From Roseovarius confluentis (GTDB lineage Bacteria > Pseudomonadota > Alphaproteobacteria > Rhodobacterales > Rhodobacteraceae): DNA of 64,000 bases. Of the stretch, positions 1-11,208 are shown in pieces. Numbering within the stretch: position 1 is the first letter of the stretch; every line of letters starts with the position of its first letter. The notes under the pieces were generated by a model. It was not told the DNA's origin. It did no database searches and saw nothing but the letters and a program-made list of their open reading frames with translations. The position numbers and the translations under genes are program-made. The stretch lies in assembly GCF_002917925.1 (NCBI RefSeq), contig NZ_PPFE01000005.1:62001-126000 (forward strand), written 5' to 3'.

Positions 1-1
1 C

Positions 2-877
2 TCGAACGCGAGCGACAGCGGCCCCAACCTGTTCGAACTGGGCGAGACCTACGATGTCCAGTATTCCGGCCCCGGCGGCACGCATCTGCTCGACGACGCG
101 GTCGTGATCCGCAGCGACCCGGCCCCGGCTGATGGCGGCATCATCGTGTTCGAAGGGACGGATGGCAACGGCGACCCGGCCCAGGTCATCTGGTCGCCGG
201 GCTTCGATCTGGAAACCTGGTACTTCGACAATTTCACCAACGGCCAGCCGCCCAAGTTTTTCACCTCCGACCAGAACGCCAGCTATACCCATACGGTCAA
301 TTGTTTCGCCGCCGGTACCTTGCTCGAAACCCCGTCCGGCGCCCGGCCCGTCGAGCATCTGCGTTCCGGTGACCGGGTGCTGACCCGCGATGCCGCGCCC
401 CGGCGCATCCTCTGGGCAGGCGCGCGGCGCATGGCGGGCGACGGGCCCGCCTGTCCGGTCCGTTTCGCCCCCGGCGTTCTCGGCAACACGCGCCCACTGC
501 GTCTGTCCCAACAGCATCGCGTCGCGATCCGCGCGTGGAAGGCCGAGCTGCTCTTCGGCACGCAAGAGGTACTGGTGCCCGCCAAGGCGCTGGTGGGCCA
601 GCCCGGCATCACCTTCGCGCCCTGCCGCTCCGTGACCTACGTCCATCTTCTGCTCAAGGATCATCAGCTTGTCCTGGCCGAGGGCGGCGCACCCTGCGAA
701 ACCATCCTGCCCGGCGTGATGACAGAGGACTGGCTGATCGAAGAAGCCGCCGCGATCCGTCGCGCCGCCGGTACCGCACCCTATCGCGCGGCACTGCCGA
801 TCCTGACCTACCGCGAGGCCCGCTGCATCGCGGGCAGGCGCGGCCCTCTCCGCGCACCTGCCTTCATGCGGCTTTAG
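2..877 (+). CDS. Hint-domain protein, 5' end outside the window
   Basis: The reading frame is open from the left edge, so this is the C-terminal 291 residues of a larger protein. The last ~190 residues form a Hint (Hedgehog/intein-type) module: it opens with CFAAGTLLETPSG (Cys encoded near position 302), followed by PVEHLRSGDRVLTRD, and later contains the LSQQHRVAI block typical of the roseobacter Hint family. The part before the Cys is Asp/Gly-rich and looks like a repeat or adhesin-type secreted region. In this family the Cys may support self-cleavage or an acyl shift, but the physiological role is unknown. No Hint C-terminal Asn or extein follows, so splicing is not expected. Family assignment is solid; function is not. 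Confidence 0.85.
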   Translation, partial: SNASDSGPNLFELGETYDVQYSGPGGTHLLDDAVVIRSDPAPADGGIIVFEGTDGNGDPAQVIWSPGFDLETWYFDNFTNGQPPKFFTSDQNASYTHTVNCFAAGTLLETPSGARPVEHLRSGDRVLTRDAAPRRILWAGARRMAGDGPACPVRFAPGVLGNTRPLRLSQQHRVAIRAWKAELLFGTQEVLVPAKALVGQPGITFAPCRSVTYVHLLLKDHQLVLAEGGAPCETILPGVMTEDWLIEEAAAIRRAAGTAPYRAALPILTYREARCIAGRRGPLRAPAFMRL

Positions 878-895
878 AAACAAGGAAAATCCAAA

Positions 896-922
896 GGGCC
901 CCGGTTCGTTGACCGGGACCCC
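896..922 (+). terminator. Hairpin after the Hint-domain gene
   Basis: A GC-rich inverted repeat (GGGCCCCGGT ... ACCGGGACCCC) starts about 18 nt after the stop codon. There is no U-tract, so it may be only a 3' stabilising hairpin. The remaining bases up to the pnp terminator show no gene. Confidence 0.4.
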
Positions 923-1081
923 CTCCGACGCGCATGATCCGTGAGTGACAGCGCAGCCGGATACCCTTCCGGTACCCGTATTCTAACCGCGGAGCGGCTG
1001 AGCGGTGTATCGGAAAAAACACGGGCTTTGACCCGTAGGGAAAACCTTACCTTTGGCTGTGACGTCGCGTCACTTTCCCGC

Positions 1082-1112
1082 AAAAAAGCCCCGGCGTCTC
1101 CACCGGGGCTTT
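1082..1112 (-). terminator. Rho-independent terminator of pnp
   Basis: On the minus strand a perfect 10-bp stem (AAAGCCCCGG / CCGGGGCTTT) is followed by a run of six T, about 24 nt downstream of the pnp stop codon. Confidence 0.9.
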
Positions 1113-1135
1113 CCGTTTCTCAAAGACCGCGGATT

Positions 1136-3271
<2,136 letters not shown>

Positions 3272-3287
3272 CTATCGTTTCCTAGCT

Positions 3288-3345
3288 GGAGGCCCTCCCG
3301 GGCGTATCCCGGGTCCTCCGTTACATTGGTGGCCCCATTGCCACC
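3288..3345 (-). promoter_or_regulatory. Two hairpins in the pnp 5' leader
   Basis: The minus-strand leader contains a nested stem (GGAGG ... CCTCC enclosing CCCGGG/CCCGGG) ending about 16 nt before the start codon, and just upstream a second stem (GGTGGC ... GCCACC). In enterobacteria pnp is autoregulated through RNase III cleavage of such a leader stem; a similar role here is inference. The rest of the stretch up to the next gene shows nothing else. Confidence 0.5.
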
Positions 3346-3553
3346 GACCCCTCCATCATCTCATGCGCCGGGGTCTAAGGCGTCACGTTTCAGATAGGTG
3401 CGCCCATACAGCAGATCGGTGTGAAATGAAAGCGGCGATGTCGCGCCGGCCACAGCCCGAAACACGCACCCGGCGGCATATTGCACAGGACGGCCATCGA
3501 ACATCGTCATGATTGGAATTTCAGGGCTCGTCCCCGGGACAAGCCGCGCGGCC

Positions 3554-3850
3554 TCACTGGGTCGGCTTGTCCGGCAGCGATCCGAAAACCTCTTCGGCCA
3601 GAACCTCGCCGGACAGGCTCAGCTTTTTCTGCCCCTGCGGGTCTTCCTCGACCTCAAGCCAGACTTTCTCGCCGTCCAACTCGACATAGAACCGCCACTC
3701 GTCGTGCTCGATGCTGGCAATCGCGTCTTCGGGCCTGAGTTGCCACGGCGCCTTGCCAAAGAATTTCTTCACATACCCCCCGAGCTGCCGGATATCCGTC
3801 CCCGGTTTCGTCGAAGTGTTTGCCCAAGTCACCTGTGCCGGTACTGCCAT
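3554..3850 (-). CDS. DUF3892-like small protein
   Basis: A 98-residue protein of unknown function. The order of conserved positions, IRQLGG, then a tryptophan, then AIASIEHDEWRFYVELDG, followed by a Val-rich strand and a C-terminal SLPDKP, matches the DUF3892 pattern as I know it. No signal peptide or membrane segment. The start is preceded by GGAGGGAG, and a plausible promoter lies immediately upstream, so it is probably a single-gene transcript. Function cannot be inferred from neighbours (pnp on one side, an antiporter on the other). Confidence 0.6.
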   Translation of the reverse strand: MAVPAQVTWANTSTKPGTDIRQLGGYVKKFFGKAPWQLRPEDAIASIEHDEWRFYVELDGEKVWLEVEEDPQGQKKLSLSGEVLAEEVFGSLPDKPTQ

Positions 3851-3875
3851 CGCATAAACTCCCTCCAGAGTTTAA

Positions 3876-3903
3876 AGGATAGCACGGTTAACAATTTTGT
3901 CAC
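3876..3903 (-). promoter_or_regulatory. Putative sigma-70 type promoter
   Basis: Minus strand: GTGACA (-35) and TATCCT (-10) separated by 16 bp, within an AT-richer stretch about 25 nt upstream of the start of the DUF3892-like gene. The bases between here and the antiporter stop codon show nothing further. Confidence 0.45.
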
Positions 3904-4034
3904 GATTCGCGGCAAAAGCCGGGCGGGTCAGCCCCCCACGTTCAGTGCAGCGCGTCGAAACATGCCAATTCCCAAGGCAAATAGGGCAGAGGGTTCGCAT
4001 CACACGAGACCCCGCGCCGCGCGGCGACCGACCG

Positions 4035-5276
4035 TCAATCCTCGATCCTCCGCATCGACCAGTTGACGCTGAAACCGTGCAGGATCGTGGACAGCAGGAT
4101 GACCAACCCGACAAGCGACCAAAGCTCACTCTCGTTCACGAAATCTATATGGCTCATCGCGTAGCACAGGTAGTAGATCGAGCCGATCCCGCGCACCCCG
4201 TAGACGGCAACCACCGCCCGGTCCCGGTGCGGCATATGCGACCCCATCAGGCTCAGCCAGCCTGATACGGGCCGGATGACCAAGATCAGGATCAGCGCAA
4301 TGACCACATGGCGCCAGGTCAGATCGGCCAGCACCAGCGGCAGGACCGTCCCCAGCGCGACCAGCAACAGGGCGGTCAGCGCATGTTCGATCGATTCCGT
4401 GAAATCATGCAGGCGCCGGTGAAATCGGTGGTCCTTTTCCTCTCGCCGCAGGGTCAGCCCCATCACGGCAACGGCGATGAACCCATAGCCCTCCACCAGT
4501 TCCGTCGAGCCATAGCACAACAGCACCCCGGCCAGTGCCACCACCCCCGATCCGGTGTCGGCCAGCGGCGCGTTCCGCGGGACCGAGAACAGCACGAACG
4601 CAAGCACGCGGCCACCGGCCCATCCGGCGACGATCCCGACGGCGATGCGATAAAACACATCCCAAACCAGCCAGTCCAGCGCCCAGACACCCGGGTTCAG
4701 GCCTTCGGCGGCCACGATCAGTCCCAGATACACGAACGGAAACGCCAGCCCGTCGTTCAGCCCCGCCTCTGTCGTCAGGGTAAAGCGCACGGGATGCTCC
4801 CGGCCTTCCTGCGGCGGACCGACCTGCACATCGGCCGCCAGCACCGGATCAGTGGGCGCGATGACTGCCCCCAAGAGGATCGCCCCGGCCACGGTCAGGC
4901 CCTCCAGGCTGACGCCAAGCAGAGCCACGGCGGCGATGGTCAATGGCATGGCGATGCCAAGCATACGCGCCGTCGGACTCCACTTGCGCCAGGGCCTGAT
5001 CGTGTCGATCCGCATCCCCGTCCCGAACAACGCCACGATCACGGCCAGCTCGCTCATCTTTTCCCACAGCAGCGGCGCTTCGCGCGGGTCAGGCATGAAA
5101 GCCGCGGCTGGGATCAGCATGGCGGCCCCGGCCCCGAACAGGATCATCAGCGGCGCAAACACCGGCTCCGCACGGGACACCAGCCGCGGCAGCCACCGCG
5201 CGCTGATGACGATCACCCCGGTCACCGCCAGCGCAATGTGATAGGGATCAAGACCAAAAAAGGAATCCGAGTTCAT
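4035..5276 (-). CDS. CPA1-family Na+/H+ (cation/proton) antiporter
   Basis: A 413-residue inner-membrane transporter with about 12 predicted hydrophobic segments and no long cytoplasmic C-terminal domain. CPA1 signatures are visible: APTDPVLAADVQVG in the middle of the first half, the ND-type ion site in TTEAGLNDGLAFP, and VRGIGSIYYLCYA near the end. These proteins exchange Na+ or K+ for H+ in pH and salt homeostasis; the exact ion is not deducible. Its Shine-Dalgarno is weak. It stands alone between the DUF3892-like gene and the SCP2 gene. Confidence 0.9.
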   Translation of the reverse strand: MNSDSFFGLDPYHIALAVTGVIVISARWLPRLVSRAEPVFAPLMILFGAGAAMLIPAAAFMPDPREAPLLWEKMSELAVIVALFGTGMRIDTIRPWRKWSPTARMLGIAMPLTIAAVALLGVSLEGLTVAGAILLGAVIAPTDPVLAADVQVGPPQEGREHPVRFTLTTEAGLNDGLAFPFVYLGLIVAAEGLNPGVWALDWLVWDVFYRIAVGIVAGWAGGRVLAFVLFSVPRNAPLADTGSGVVALAGVLLCYGSTELVEGYGFIAVAVMGLTLRREEKDHRFHRRLHDFTESIEHALTALLLVALGTVLPLVLADLTWRHVVIALILILVIRPVSGWLSLMGSHMPHRDRAVVAVYGVRGIGSIYYLCYAMSHIDFVNESELWSLVGLVILLSTILHGFSVNWSMRRIED

Positions 5277-5397
5277 GGATGCTTCTGTTTAGTTGAAATC
5301 GTGGTACCAGGAACGGGATTAGCACAGCTTTGCAAGCGACCGCCACAAGGCCTCGGGGCGCGGACGCTGCCGTTTACCGGCACACCCTGTCCGGGCC

Positions 5398-5688
5398 TCA
5401 CCCGGTCAGGATCCCGCTGACTTTCAGCGCTCGCTGCGCATTCCCCTCGACCTTCAGCTTGCCCGACATGTAGGCCATAACGGGGTTCTGCTCGCCCGAC
5501 AGGATGTCGCGAAAGACCGCATCGCTGGCCATCAGCACCACGTCGGCGTCCTCGTCGCCCGCCCTTGCGCCGGTCTCGTCCAGCATCACGCTGCCCGCAC
5601 CCTCGATCACCAGCTTCGCGGTGCCGCGAATGGCCCCCTTCGCCTTGGGGTCCAGCGTTTCGACATAACTCTCGATGATCTCGTTCAT
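5398..5688 (-). CDS. SCP2 sterol-binding domain protein
   Basis: A 96-residue single-domain SCP2-like protein, a fold with a hydrophobic tunnel for lipids or acyl chains. The pattern KAKGAIRGTAKLVIEGAG, ADVVLMASDAVFRDILSGEQNPVMAYMSGKLKVEGN and a short C-terminal helix is characteristic of bacterial SCP2 proteins. I start it at MNEIIESY because AAAGGTG lies 10-12 nt upstream; an in-frame ATG 16 codons earlier exists but has no ribosome-binding site. It lies downstream of moaE on the same strand. The substrate is unknown. Confidence 0.85.
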   Translation of the reverse strand: MNEIIESYVETLDPKAKGAIRGTAKLVIEGAGSVMLDETGARAGDEDADVVLMASDAVFRDILSGEQNPVMAYMSGKLKVEGNAQRALKVSGILTG

Positions 5689-5765
5689 GGAATGACGCAC
5701 CTTTCGCTGTCCCGACGGGCAAATCTCTCCATGCACGGCCCGCTGCGGTCAACGCGAACCTTGCG

Positions 5766-6206
5766 TCACCAGCGGCTCAGCGCGTCCTCGTCGGCGTCCT
5801 TCGCATCCACCCAATCGGCGCCGTCCCGCGTCACTTCCTTTTTCCAGAAGGGCGCGCGGGATTTCAGGTAATCCATCAGGAACTCCGCCGCCTGAAACGC
5901 ATCCGCCCGGTGGGGCGAGGACGTGGCGACCATCATGATCATCTCGTCGGGGGCCAGCGCACCATGGCGATGAATGACCAGCACATCGCCCAAGCTCCAG
6001 CGCGCGCTTGCCTCCTCGGCGATCCCGGCCAGCGCCTTCTCGGTCATCCCCGGGTAATGCTCGATCTGCATCGCCTCCAGGCCCGCCGCGATATCCCGCA
6101 CGATCCCGGTGAAACTCACCACCGCGCCCATGCCACTCTGCCGGCTGGTGAAATCGTTGACCTCTGCGCCAAGGTCGAACGCCTCTTCCTGCACACGGAT
6201 GTCCAA
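5766..6206 (-). CDS. moaE: Molybdopterin synthase catalytic subunit MoaE
   Basis: The large subunit of molybdopterin synthase, which inserts two sulfurs carried by MoaD thiocarboxylate into cyclic pyranopterin monophosphate. The 146 residues show GAVVSFTGIVRD near the N-terminus, LVIHRHGAL in the centre, and the catalytic lysine region SRAPFWKKE near the C-terminus. It follows moaD with a 4-nt gap, so the two are cotranscribed and probably made together, consistent with their heterotetramer. Confidence 0.96.
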   Translation of the reverse strand: MDIRVQEEAFDLGAEVNDFTSRQSGMGAVVSFTGIVRDIAAGLEAMQIEHYPGMTEKALAGIAEEASARWSLGDVLVIHRHGALAPDEMIMMVATSSPHRADAFQAAEFLMDYLKSRAPFWKKEVTRDGADWVDAKDADEDALSRW

Positions 6207-6210
6207 GGCC

Positions 6211-6456
6211 TCAGCCCCCCGTCATCGGCGGAAAGAATGCCACCTCGCGCACCCCCGCAAGCGGCGCATCGAAATCCGCCAGCTCCTGGTCCACGGCCAC
6301 CCGCAGCGCATCCAGATCGGCGAACGCCATCTCGTAGCGCGCCTCCCGCGCCCGCAACTCCTCGACCAGGTCCCGCACCGTCGCGGCCCCGGTTTCGATG
6401 TTGTCCTTGGGGCGCCCGATCCGCTCCCGCACCCATGCGAAGTATAGAACGTCCAT
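6211..6456 (-). CDS. moaD: Molybdopterin synthase sulfur carrier MoaD
   Basis: An 81-residue ubiquitin-fold sulfur carrier ending in the Gly-Gly tail (FFPPMTGG) that is adenylated and thiocarboxylated. The start MDVLYFAWVRERIG is typical. It lies 4 nt after pgsA and 4 nt before moaE, giving the pgsA-moaD-moaE order. Together with the fdhD-mobAB-moeA operon near 55-59 kb it covers the middle and late steps of molybdenum cofactor synthesis. Confidence 0.95.
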   Translation of the reverse strand: MDVLYFAWVRERIGRPKDNIETGAATVRDLVEELRAREARYEMAFADLDALRVAVDQELADFDAPLAGVREVAFFPPMTGG

Positions 6457-6460
6457 GTGC

Positions 6461-7120
6461 TCAGTCCTTCAGGTAAGGCATCGCCTTGCGAAAATAGTCG
6501 AAGCCGGTGATCAGCGTCAGCCCGGCGGCCAGCCACAACAGCCACAGCCCAACATGGCCGGTGACGACCATCCCGTCGAATTTCCACCGCAGCCCATGCA
6601 GATCCTCTTCGCGACCCGCCAACACATCGGCCACGATCTGTTCATCCATGCCCATGCTGGACATGCCGAAATAGTGCAGGAAAACACCTTGCGCAAAAAG
6701 CACCGCAATCGCCACCATCTGCAACGTGGTCTTCCACTTGGCCAGCCTGGTCACCTTCAGCGTTCCCGCCGTATCGCCCAGGTATTCCCGCAGGCCCGAC
6801 ACGAACACTTCCCGGAACAGGATCATCGTCGCCGGCAGCACCAGCCACGGCGACATCGACGAGTACCCCAGGATCACCGCGAGTGCGATCACAACCATCG
6901 CCTTGTCCGCGATCGGGTCAAGCATCGTGCCCAGCTTGGTCGTCTGCTTCCACGCCCGGGCCAGGTAGCCGTCGAACCAGTCCGTGATCGCCGCGCCGAC
7001 GAACAGCACCAGCGCAAACCAATCCGCCCACGGGCGGTTGAAGTAAAGAAACATCACCGCCAGCGCCGGGGCCGCCAACAACCGCAACACGGTCAGAATA
7101 TTCGGAAGATTCCACGTCAT
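6461..7120 (-). CDS. pgsA: CDP-diacylglycerol-glycerol-3-phosphate 3-phosphatidyltransferase
   Basis: Makes phosphatidylglycerol phosphate, the committed step to phosphatidylglycerol and cardiolipin, in the inner membrane. The 219 residues contain the CDP-alcohol phosphotransferase signature DGx2ARx8Gx3Dx3D (DGYLARAWKQTTKLG then MLDPIAD) and several hydrophobic helices. The start MTWNLPNILTVLR is canonical. It lies between uvrC and moaD on the same strand. Confidence 0.96.
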   Translation of the reverse strand: MTWNLPNILTVLRLLAAPALAVMFLYFNRPWADWFALVLFVGAAITDWFDGYLARAWKQTTKLGTMLDPIADKAMVVIALAVILGYSSMSPWLVLPATMILFREVFVSGLREYLGDTAGTLKVTRLAKWKTTLQMVAIAVLFAQGVFLHYFGMSSMGMDEQIVADVLAGREEDLHGLRWKFDGMVVTGHVGLWLLWLAAGLTLITGFDYFRKAMPYLKD

Positions 7121-7205
7121 ACGCTCTAAGTAGTGCGAACCGCCCTCGTCCGAAAGCCCTGATCAGGTTTCCACGGCTTCATCGTTCCCGAAATACTCCG
7201 GGGGT

Positions 7206-7224
7206 CTGGGGGCAGCGCCCCCAG
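7206..7224. repeat. Palindromic hairpin between uvrC and pgsA
   Basis: A perfect 8-bp inverted repeat (CTGGGGGC AGC GCCCCCAG). It sits about 36 nt after the uvrC stop codon in the 140-bp gap before pgsA. It could attenuate transcription or protect the uvrC 3' end; there is no U-tract. Confidence 0.5.
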
Positions 7225-7260
7225 CCGGTCGGCGCGGGCGCAGCCCGCGTCGAAATCCGC

Positions 7261-9144
7261 TCAGCCTTTCTCGTGGAAATGGTCATAGACCTTCTGCGCC
7301 AGCGCGGCCGAGACGCCGTCCACAGCCTTGAGATCTGCCAAGTTCGCCCGGCTCACCGCCTTGGCCGACCCGAAATGCGCCAGCAATGCGCGTTTACGCG
7401 ACGCGCCCACCCCCGCGATCTCGTCCAGCGGTGAGGCACTGACCGCCTTGGTCCGCTTTGCCCGGTGCGTGCCGATGGCAAACCTGTGCGCCTCGTCCCG
7501 CAGCCGCTGGATGAAATACAGCACCGGATCGTTGTGGCGCAGCGCCATGGGCCGCTTGCCCATCCGGTGAAACTCTTCCTTGCCGGCGTCGCGGTCCAGC
7601 CCCTTGGCCACGCCCACCATCGGCAGGTCGCGCACGCCCATCTCCTGCATGATCGAATGCACGGCGCTCACCTGCCCCTGACCGCCATCGATCAACAGCA
7701 GATCGGGCCACAGCCCCTTGTCGCGGTCCGGATCCTCCTTGATCAGCCGCTTCAGCCGCCGGGTCAGGACCTCTTTCATCATCCCGAAATCATCCCCGGG
7801 GGTCAGGTCGTCGCCGCGGATGTTGAACTTACGATACTGGTTCTTCATCAGCCCTTCGGGCCCGGCCACGATCATCGCCCCCACGGCATGCGCCCCCTGG
7901 ATATGGCTGTTGTCATAGACCTCGATCCGCTCCGGGGCCGCGGGCAGGTCGAACGCCTCCGCCACGCCCTTCAGCAGCTTGGCCTGCGTCGCGCTCTCGC
8001 TCATCTTCCGCGCAAGGCTTTCGCGGGCATTGCGCAGCGCCGCCTCGACCAGCTCGGCCTTCTCGCCCCGCTGCGGCACCAGCAGTTCCACCTTGCGCCC
8101 CAGCTTGCCACTCAGCGCCTCTCCCATCAGGTCCGGGCTCTCGATCTCGTGGCTCAGGATGATCTGCCGCGCCGGGTCCTTGGTGTCATAGAACTGGCCC
8201 AGGAACGCCTCCAGCACTTCCGCCTCGGCCACGTCCGCACCGACGCGCGGATAGAAATCCTTGTTCCCCCAGTTCTGCCCCGCACGGATGAAAAACACCT
8301 GCACGCAAGCCTGACCTTTCTCCAGGTGCAGCGCCACCAGATCCGCCTCGCCCACCGTGCGCGGGTTGATCCCTTGCGCCGTCTGCACTTGCGTCAGTGC
8401 CTTGATCCGATCACGCAAGGCCGCGGCGCGCTCGAACTCCATCGCCGCGCTGGCTTCCTGCATGTCGGCGGCCAGCTTCTCCTGGATCTCCGTCGACCGC
8501 CCCGACAGGTAACGCTGCGCATCCTTCACCTGCGCGGCATACTCCTGTTTCGAGATATACCCCACACATGGCGCCGTGCAGCGCTTGATCTGGTATTGCA
8601 AACAAGGCCGCGTGCGGCTCTCGAACTGCGTGTCGCTGCAATTGCGCAGCTGGAACACCCGCTGCAACTGCCCCAGCGTCCGGTTCACCGCCCCCGCGCT
8701 GGCGAAGGGGCCATAATACTGCCCTTTCTCCTTCTTCGCGCCGCGATGCTTCTTGATCATCGGAAAGTCGTGCCCGGTCACAAGGATATTCGGAAACGAC
8801 TTGTCGTCGCGCAAAAGCACGTTGTAGCGCGGCTTCAGCTGCTTGATCAGGTTCTGCTCCAGCAGCAGCGCCTCGGTCTCGGTCGCCGTGGTCAGGAACA
8901 TCATCGACGCGGTTTCCGCGATCATCCTAGCGATCCGCGGAGTATGCCCCGTGGGCCGCGAATAGCTCGACACCCGCGCCTTCAGGTTCCGCGCCTTGCC
9001 GACATACAGCACCTGGCTCTGCGCCCCCAGCATCCGGTAGACCCCGGGCGAGCCATCCAGCGTCTTCAGGTAAGACTGGATCACCTTATGCCCGGTCTCG
9101 GGGACGGCAGCGCGCTCTGTTTCGTGTTTCGATTCGCCGGTCAT
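7261..9144 (-). CDS. uvrC: Excinuclease ABC subunit C
   Basis: UvrC makes both incisions in nucleotide excision repair. In order: an N-terminal GIY-YIG nuclease ([20 protein letters not shown]), a UVR domain for UvrB contact ([18 protein letters not shown]), the RNase H-like endonuclease ([19 protein letters not shown]) and C-terminal helix-hairpin-helix motifs ([17 protein letters not shown]). I start at [12 protein letters not shown], giving 627 residues; an in-frame ATG 16 codons upstream extends into the AT-rich spacer. It heads the uvrC-pgsA-moaD-moaE order. Possible DnaA and LexA-like sites lie upstream (see findings). Confidence 0.97.
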   Translation of the reverse strand: MTGESKHETERAAVPETGHKVIQSYLKTLDGSPGVYRMLGAQSQVLYVGKARNLKARVSSYSRPTGHTPRIARMIAETASMMFLTTATETEALLLEQNLIKQLKPRYNVLLRDDKSFPNILVTGHDFPMIKKHRGAKKEKGQYYGPFASAGAVNRTLGQLQRVFQLRNCSDTQFESRTRPCLQYQIKRCTAPCVGYISKQEYAAQVKDAQRYLSGRSTEIQEKLAADMQEASAAMEFERAAALRDRIKALTQVQTAQGINPRTVGEADLVALHLEKGQACVQVFFIRAGQNWGNKDFYPRVGADVAEAEVLEAFLGQFYDTKDPARQIILSHEIESPDLMGEALSGKLGRKVELLVPQRGEKAELVEAALRNARESLARKMSESATQAKLLKGVAEAFDLPAAPERIEVYDNSHIQGAHAVGAMIVAGPEGLMKNQYRKFNIRGDDLTPGDDFGMMKEVLTRRLKRLIKEDPDRDKGLWPDLLLIDGGQGQVSAVHSIMQEMGVRDLPMVGVAKGLDRDAGKEEFHRMGKRPMALRHNDPVLYFIQRLRDEAHRFAIGTHRAKRTKAVSASPLDEIAGVGASRKRALLAHFGSAKAVSRANLADLKAVDGVSAALAQKVYDHFHEKG

Positions 9145-9192
9145 TCGTTCTGGTTTGATTCTGCCTGTTGGGCTGCAATGATTAGCACACAC

Positions 9193-9431
9193 CCCGCAAT
9201 AGGAAACATCTCCACCGATCGTGTGGATAACTCTGCGGACAAGTTTTGGGCAGCCGGATTTTTTCGTTGTATTAGACCTGCTTCGTTAAGTTGCACAGAA
9301 ATTAAGCACAAACATAAGGCATTGTTTTCAATACACAAAAAATCCGTGGTATCCCAAATATATGAAAACATTAAAACTTTTGTAACGCTTCGGTAACCAC
9401 CCGGCGGCACGTGAACAAGTTGACGTAGCGT
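9193..9431. promoter_or_regulatory. AT-rich uvrC upstream region with a DnaA-box match
   Basis: This spacer is strikingly AT-rich between about 9245 and 9400, unlike the GC-rich surroundings. A perfect DnaA-box match (TTATCCACA, minus strand) lies at 9222-9230, between uvrC and the AT-rich part. No gene is convincing here. It probably holds the uvrC promoter. Confidence 0.5.
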
Positions 9432-10232
9432 CTATACATCGACCCCCAGAACATCCGGCGTTTGCCATGCCAGATGCTGCCCGCCATCGACGCAGATCAG
9501 CTGCCCGGTGACCGCCTTTGCCTCCAGGAAATAGCCCAGCGCGGCGGTGATATCCTCGGGGTTCACGCCCCGCTTCAGAATCGTCCGCGCCCGCTGGTCA
9601 AAGAACTGTTCTTCGCTCTGCTCGGTACTCTTCAGCGTCGGTCCGGGGCCGATCCCGTTGACCCGCACGCGCGGGGCCAGCGCCTGCGCGGCGGTGCGCG
9701 TCATCGTCCACAGACCCGATTTCGCAATCGTGTAACTGGCGAAATAGGGCGTCAGCTTGCGCACCCGCTGGTCGATCATGTTCACCACCAGCCCCTGCGC
9801 CACCGGCTCGCCGTTCTCGTCCTTGACCGGCTCCGGCACCTGCGCCGCCAGCGCCTGCGTCAGCGCAAAGGGCGCGCGCAGGTTCGATTCCATGTGCCGG
9901 TCCCAGCTTTGCCGCGTCGCCGTCTCGTATGTCTCGTCCTCGAAAATCGACGCGTTGTTCACCAGCACATGCACCGGCCCGCCCAGCCGCGCCGCCGCCT
10001 CGGGCATCAGCGCCTGTACCGCATCCTCGTCCAGCAGGTCCGCCTGCACGGCCACGGCCCTTTGCCCCTTCGCCTCGATTTCGCCGGCAGTTTCCTCGGC
10101 CGCATCCGCCGAGCCGCCGTAATGCACGGCCACGTCATATCCCCGCGCCGCCAGGTACAGCGCCATCGCACGCCCAAGGCGCTTGCCGCCTCCGGTCACA
10201 AGGGCGCGGCGGGTCTGGGGTTGGTCGGTCAT
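9432..10232 (-). CDS. Short-chain dehydrogenase/reductase, pteridine-reductase-like
   Basis: A 266-residue cytoplasmic NADP-type SDR. The nucleotide loop reads TGGGKRLGRA, i.e. TGxxxRxG, which marks the PTR1/FolM pteridine reductase branch rather than the classical TGxxxGxG. NNASI and the catalytic YTIAK (Tyr-x-x-x-Lys) follow, and the C-terminal VTGQLICVDGGQHL is typical. A role in reducing dihydromonapterin or another pterin is therefore plausible but unproven. It is 13 nt downstream of the CaCA antiporter gene. Confidence 0.85.
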   Translation of the reverse strand: MTDQPQTRRALVTGGGKRLGRAMALYLAARGYDVAVHYGGSADAAEETAGEIEAKGQRAVAVQADLLDEDAVQALMPEAAARLGGPVHVLVNNASIFEDETYETATRQSWDRHMESNLRAPFALTQALAAQVPEPVKDENGEPVAQGLVVNMIDQRVRKLTPYFASYTIAKSGLWTMTRTAAQALAPRVRVNGIGPGPTLKSTEQSEEQFFDQRARTILKRGVNPEDITAALGYFLEAKAVTGQLICVDGGQHLAWQTPDVLGVDV

Positions 10233-10245
10233 GCGGGGGCTCCGT

Positions 10246-11208
10246 TCAGCTCAACACGACCAAGACATAGATCACGTAAAGAACGGTCAAGGCGATGCCC
10301 CACAGCCGGTGAATGTCCCGGCCCAGGAACACGAACGGGATCAGCAGCAGCGACGCGCCCAGCATCACCCAAAGGTCGAATTGCAGGAACTCGGCGTCGA
10401 CCGGGATCGTGCCGACAAAGGACGTGATCCCGATGATGGCCAGCAGGTTGAACATGTTTGACCCGATGACGTTGCCCAGCGCCACGTCGGCCTGCTTGCG
10501 CAAGGCCGCCATCACCGTCGTCGCCAGCTCAGGCAGCGAGGTGCCCAGCGCGACCAGCGTCAGGCCGATCACCGCGTCGCTGACGCCGAATTCCCGCGCG
10601 ATGATCGACGCATTGTCCACCAGCAGGTCCGCGCCCAGCGGCAGCCCCACAAGGCCCAGCGCCAGAAAGACGAAGATCTGCCACCACGGCATGTCGGGGT
10701 CCGCGCCCTCGACCTCTTCTTCGTCCTCGGCCTCGGCAGCTGCCGCGGCCCCGGCCTTGCGGTGGTTGCGCGCATCCCGAAACGCATCGCCCAGCACCAG
10801 CCCAAGGCAGGCCAGCAGAACCGTCCCCGCCAGCATGTCGAACGGATCCCGGAATGCCATGCCGATGAAGATCAGCGTCGCCCCGATCATGAACAGATAC
10901 GTCTTGCGCGTGTTGCACCCCGAGGTGTGCAGCGGCGCCAACAGCGCCGGCACCCCAAGCACCAGCAGGATATTGGCCGTGTTCGACCCGATCACGTTGC
11001 CCAGCGCCAGCCCCGGCTTGTTGTCCAGCACCGCGTTGACCGAGATCAGCAGTTCAGGCGCCGAGGTGCCGAAAGCCACGATGGTCAGGCTGACGATCAG
11101 CGCGGGAATGCCCACACGCAGGCTCAGGTTCACCGCGCCCTTCACAAGCGCATCGCCTGCCAGCAGCAGGATCAGCAACCCCAAGCCCGACATCAGCCAT
11201 GGCCACAT
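10246..11208 (-). CDS. Calcium/sodium antiporter, CaCA family (YrbG-like)
   Basis: A 320-residue inner-membrane cation exchanger made of two inverted halves. Each half has an alpha-repeat motif: GTSAPELLISV in the first and GTSLPELATTV in the second, with about 10 hydrophobic segments. An acidic loop (EDEEEVEGADPD) separates the halves. The start MWPWLMSG has GGGAGG about 9 nt upstream and overlaps the stop of the preceding small gene as TGATG, so translation is coupled. Ion specificity (Ca2+ versus others) is not certain. Confidence 0.93.
   Translation of the reverse strand: MWPWLMSGLGLLILLLAGDALVKGAVNLSLRVGIPALIVSLTIVAFGTSAPELLISVNAVLDNKPGLALGNVIGSNTANILLVLGVPALLAPLHTSGCNTRKTYLFMIGATLIFIGMAFRDPFDMLAGTVLLACLGLVLGDAFRDARNHRKAGAAAAAEAEDEEEVEGADPDMPWWQIFVFLALGLVGLPLGADLLVDNASIIAREFGVSDAVIGLTLVALGTSLPELATTVMAALRKQADVALGNVIGSNMFNLLAIIGITSFVGTIPVDAEFLQFDLWVMLGASLLLIPFVFLGRDIHRLWGIALTVLYVIYVLVVLS

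Noticed and set aside
9193..9431. Possible replication origin (DnaA box plus AT-rich DNA)
   Set aside because: Only one perfect DnaA box and no origin-associated genes nearby; more likely a promoter region.
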